A stretch of 64,000 bases of DNA, taken from positions 1,174,501 through 1,238,500 of the forward strand of contig NZ_CP139478.1 of the NCBI RefSeq assembly GCF_034259105.1, written 5' to 3'. Below, one piece after another: positions 62,578 to 64,000 of the stretch (the first letter of the stretch is position 1; each line of letters opens with the position of its first letter). The stretch is from Limosilactobacillus reuteri. GTDB taxonomy: Bacteria; Bacillota; Bacilli; Lactobacillales; Lactobacillaceae. Below the pieces are notes generated by a model. That model saw only the letters and a list, made by a program, of their open reading frames with translations. It was not told the origin of the DNA and made no database searches. Position numbers and translations under genes: made by a program.

Positions 62578-62997
62578 TTAATACTTGGACTTTTTAGTCT
62601 TACCGTCCCATGCACGATAACCATCTTTTAAGATATAAAGGTGGTTATACCCATGCTTACCTAAAAATGCAGCGGCCTGGGTACTTAATGTCATTCCTTC
62701 ATCATATAAGTAAACTGGCAAGTCCTTCCGCAACTCGCCATATTGTTGACGAAGATACGGATAAGGCAAGTTACGTGCACCAAGAATATGTCCTTGTTTA
62801 AAGTCATTTTCTTGTCGCAAGTCGATAACCTGTGCTTTTCGCATTCCTTGCTTAAAGTCATCTTGACTAAGGACAGTTGCATATCTCTTTCGACGGTAAG
62901 TCTGAAATGCCCAGCTAAAAATCCATACTAACAAGATGATTATAATGACTGCATTAAGAATCATCAAGCCAGAGCTAACTCCAAGTACCACGATCAT
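62578..62997 (-). CDS. Membrane-anchored rhodanese-like protein lacking the catalytic Cys
   Basis: 139 residues: one N-terminal membrane helix (about residues 5-30), then a cytosolic rhodanese domain (VIDLRQENDFKQGHILGARNLPY). At the active loop, where rhodaneses have Cys-x-x-G, it reads VYLYDEGMTLSTQAA, so an Asp replaces the catalytic Cys. A sulfurtransferase is thus unlikely; a binding role is possible. 13 bp after glk; same operon. Confidence 0.88.
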   Translation of the reverse strand: MIVVLGVSSGLMILNAVIIIILLVWIFSWAFQTYRRKRYATVLSQDDFKQGMRKAQVIDLRQENDFKQGHILGARNLPYPYLRQQYGELRKDLPVYLYDEGMTLSTQAAAFLGKHGYNHLYILKDGYRAWDGKTKKSKY

Positions 62998-63010
62998 TTC
63001 CCCTTACAAA

Positions 63011-63982
63011 TTAATCTTCATTTACAAACTGACGAGCTAATGAAGCAGCACCGATAACACCAGCATCATTACCTAATTCAGCTAACTTCAATTGAGTTGA
63101 AGTCCGAACTGTTGGGAAGGCAAATTTTTCAAAGTTTTGCTTTACCCGCTTCAAAAGGAATTCACCAGCTGCGGAAACTCCACCACCGATAACAAGGTAT
63201 TCAGGGTTTAATGCGTTACTTAAGTTGGCAGTTGCCAAACCAAGGTAGAAGCAAACTTCATCAACAACAGTGTTAGCAAGGTAATCATTTTCCTTAGCAA
63301 GGTCAAAGACAATCTTGGCTGTAATTTCATCACCGTTATCAATCATTGCCTTCAAACGACTGTTACCTTCATATTCTTCCGCCTTATCTTGAGCGATATG
63401 AACAATTCCAGTAGCAGATGCATATTGTTCAAGACATCCATGGTTTCCACAAGTACAAAGGTATCCATCTGACTTAACAATCATGTGACCAACTTCCCCA
63501 CCGGCACCAACAACACCGTGGATAAGCTTACCATTAGAGATAAGTCCACCACCAACACCGGTACCTAAAGTAATAAATGCAACATCGTCACCTTCATTAC
63601 CAGCACCCTTCCAACGTTCACCAAGTGCGGCAACGTTAGCATCGTTATCAAGAGCAAATTGCATCCCAGTGCCTTGTTCAATCTCTTCTTTAACGTTTTG
63701 CGTTGTCTTCCAGTTTAAGTTGTAGGCACCAATAACAGTTCCCTTTTCACGGTCAATTGTTCCGGGAGTTCCCATTCCGATTCCAATAAATTGGTCGCGA
63801 GACATTTTGTATAAATCAAGGTGGTGATTAATTGAGTTAATGATGTCTGGCACAATGTGTGAACCATCATCCAAAATGTTAGTCCGCAAAGACCACTTTT
63901 GTTGAATCTCACCGTTCTCCGTTAAAATTGCAAACTTGATAGTAGTACCACCAAGGTCAACACCAATTAATTTCTTAGCCAT
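63011..63982 (-). CDS. glk: ROK-family glucokinase
   Basis: 323 residues: LIGVDLGGTTIKFAILTENG (ATP site), GVGGGLISNGKLIHGVVGAGGEVGH and the ROK zinc cluster CTCGNHGCLEQYAS. Phosphorylates glucose to glucose-6-phosphate. AGGAAAGG site. glk followed by a rhodanese gene is the common lactobacillus order. Confidence 0.95.
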   Translation of the reverse strand: MAKKLIGVDLGGTTIKFAILTENGEIQQKWSLRTNILDDGSHIVPDIINSINHHLDLYKMSRDQFIGIGMGTPGTIDREKGTVIGAYNLNWKTTQNVKEEIEQGTGMQFALDNDANVAALGERWKGAGNEGDDVAFITLGTGVGGGLISNGKLIHGVVGAGGEVGHMIVKSDGYLCTCGNHGCLEQYASATGIVHIAQDKAEEYEGNSRLKAMIDNGDEITAKIVFDLAKENDYLANTVVDEVCFYLGLATANLSNALNPEYLVIGGGVSAAGEFLLKRVKQNFEKFAFPTVRTSTQLKLAELGNDAGVIGAASLARQFVNED

Positions 63983-64000
63983 AATGATTCCTTTCCTGGG

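Noticed and set aside
1-64000. CRISPR array, prophage or conjugative element
   Set aside because: No regularly spaced repeats, cas genes, phage structural genes or integrase were found.

Overview
The window looks like chromosomal DNA of a low-GC, Gram-positive lactic acid bacterium. Protein sequences and gene order point to the Lactobacillaceae, most probably Limosilactobacillus reuteri or a close relative. This rests on recognising the housekeeping proteins (FakA, PrkC/PrpC, Prp/L27, DUF3042, Asp23 paralogues), on AT-rich intergenic DNA and on strong AGGAGG-type ribosome binding sites. No plasmid, prophage or CRISPR signature was seen.

Layout. 22-3809: a small secreted protein, exoA, an IS110 element with a long non-coding left end, a MazG-like pyrophosphohydrolase and a 74-aa orphan. 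3930-33625: one long minus-strand housekeeping block. Read in transcription order it is gmk-rpoZ-coaBC-priA-fmt-rsmB-prpC-prkC-rsgA-rpe-thiN, then rpmB-yloU-fakA-recG-plsX-acpP-rnc-smc-ftsY-ylxM-ffh, then rpsP-khpA-rimM-trmD, an amino acid permease and rplS. Translation, protein targeting, chromosome segregation and phospholipid synthesis are packed together, with several hairpins between genes that could tune expression. 33734-34116: a plus-strand YolD-like gene with a LexA-like box. 34244-45363: a second minus-strand block, rplU-prp-rpmA, yggS-pepP-(frameshifted 2H phosphoesterase)-yqhY-nusB-folD-xseA-xseB-ispA-tlyA-argR-recN.

45387-57918 is the accessory part. It holds a TetR regulator with a palindromic operator, tRNA-Arg(UCU), a 44-aa membrane peptide whose terminator is followed directly by a complete class IIC group II intron, a three-gene operon of unknown function ending in a dUTPase-like protein without its metal ligands, an IS30 element, a T-box-controlled operon (metQ-like, msrA, DUF59), a 41-aa basic peptide, an aminotransferase, a 112-nt nested inverted-repeat element and an ISL3 element that landed inside the gltX terminator. 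57937-63982 returns to housekeeping genes: gltX, glnA with a perfect GlnR box but no adjacent glnR, miaA, DUF3042, a membrane rhodanese lacking its cysteine, and a ROK glucokinase.

The best candidates for something little described are the structured element at 56219-56330, the unknown operon at 48653-51094, the IS110 left end (possible bridge RNA), the T-box methionine/repair operon and the SOS-like YolD gene. All calls come from reading the sequence; no database search was possible.
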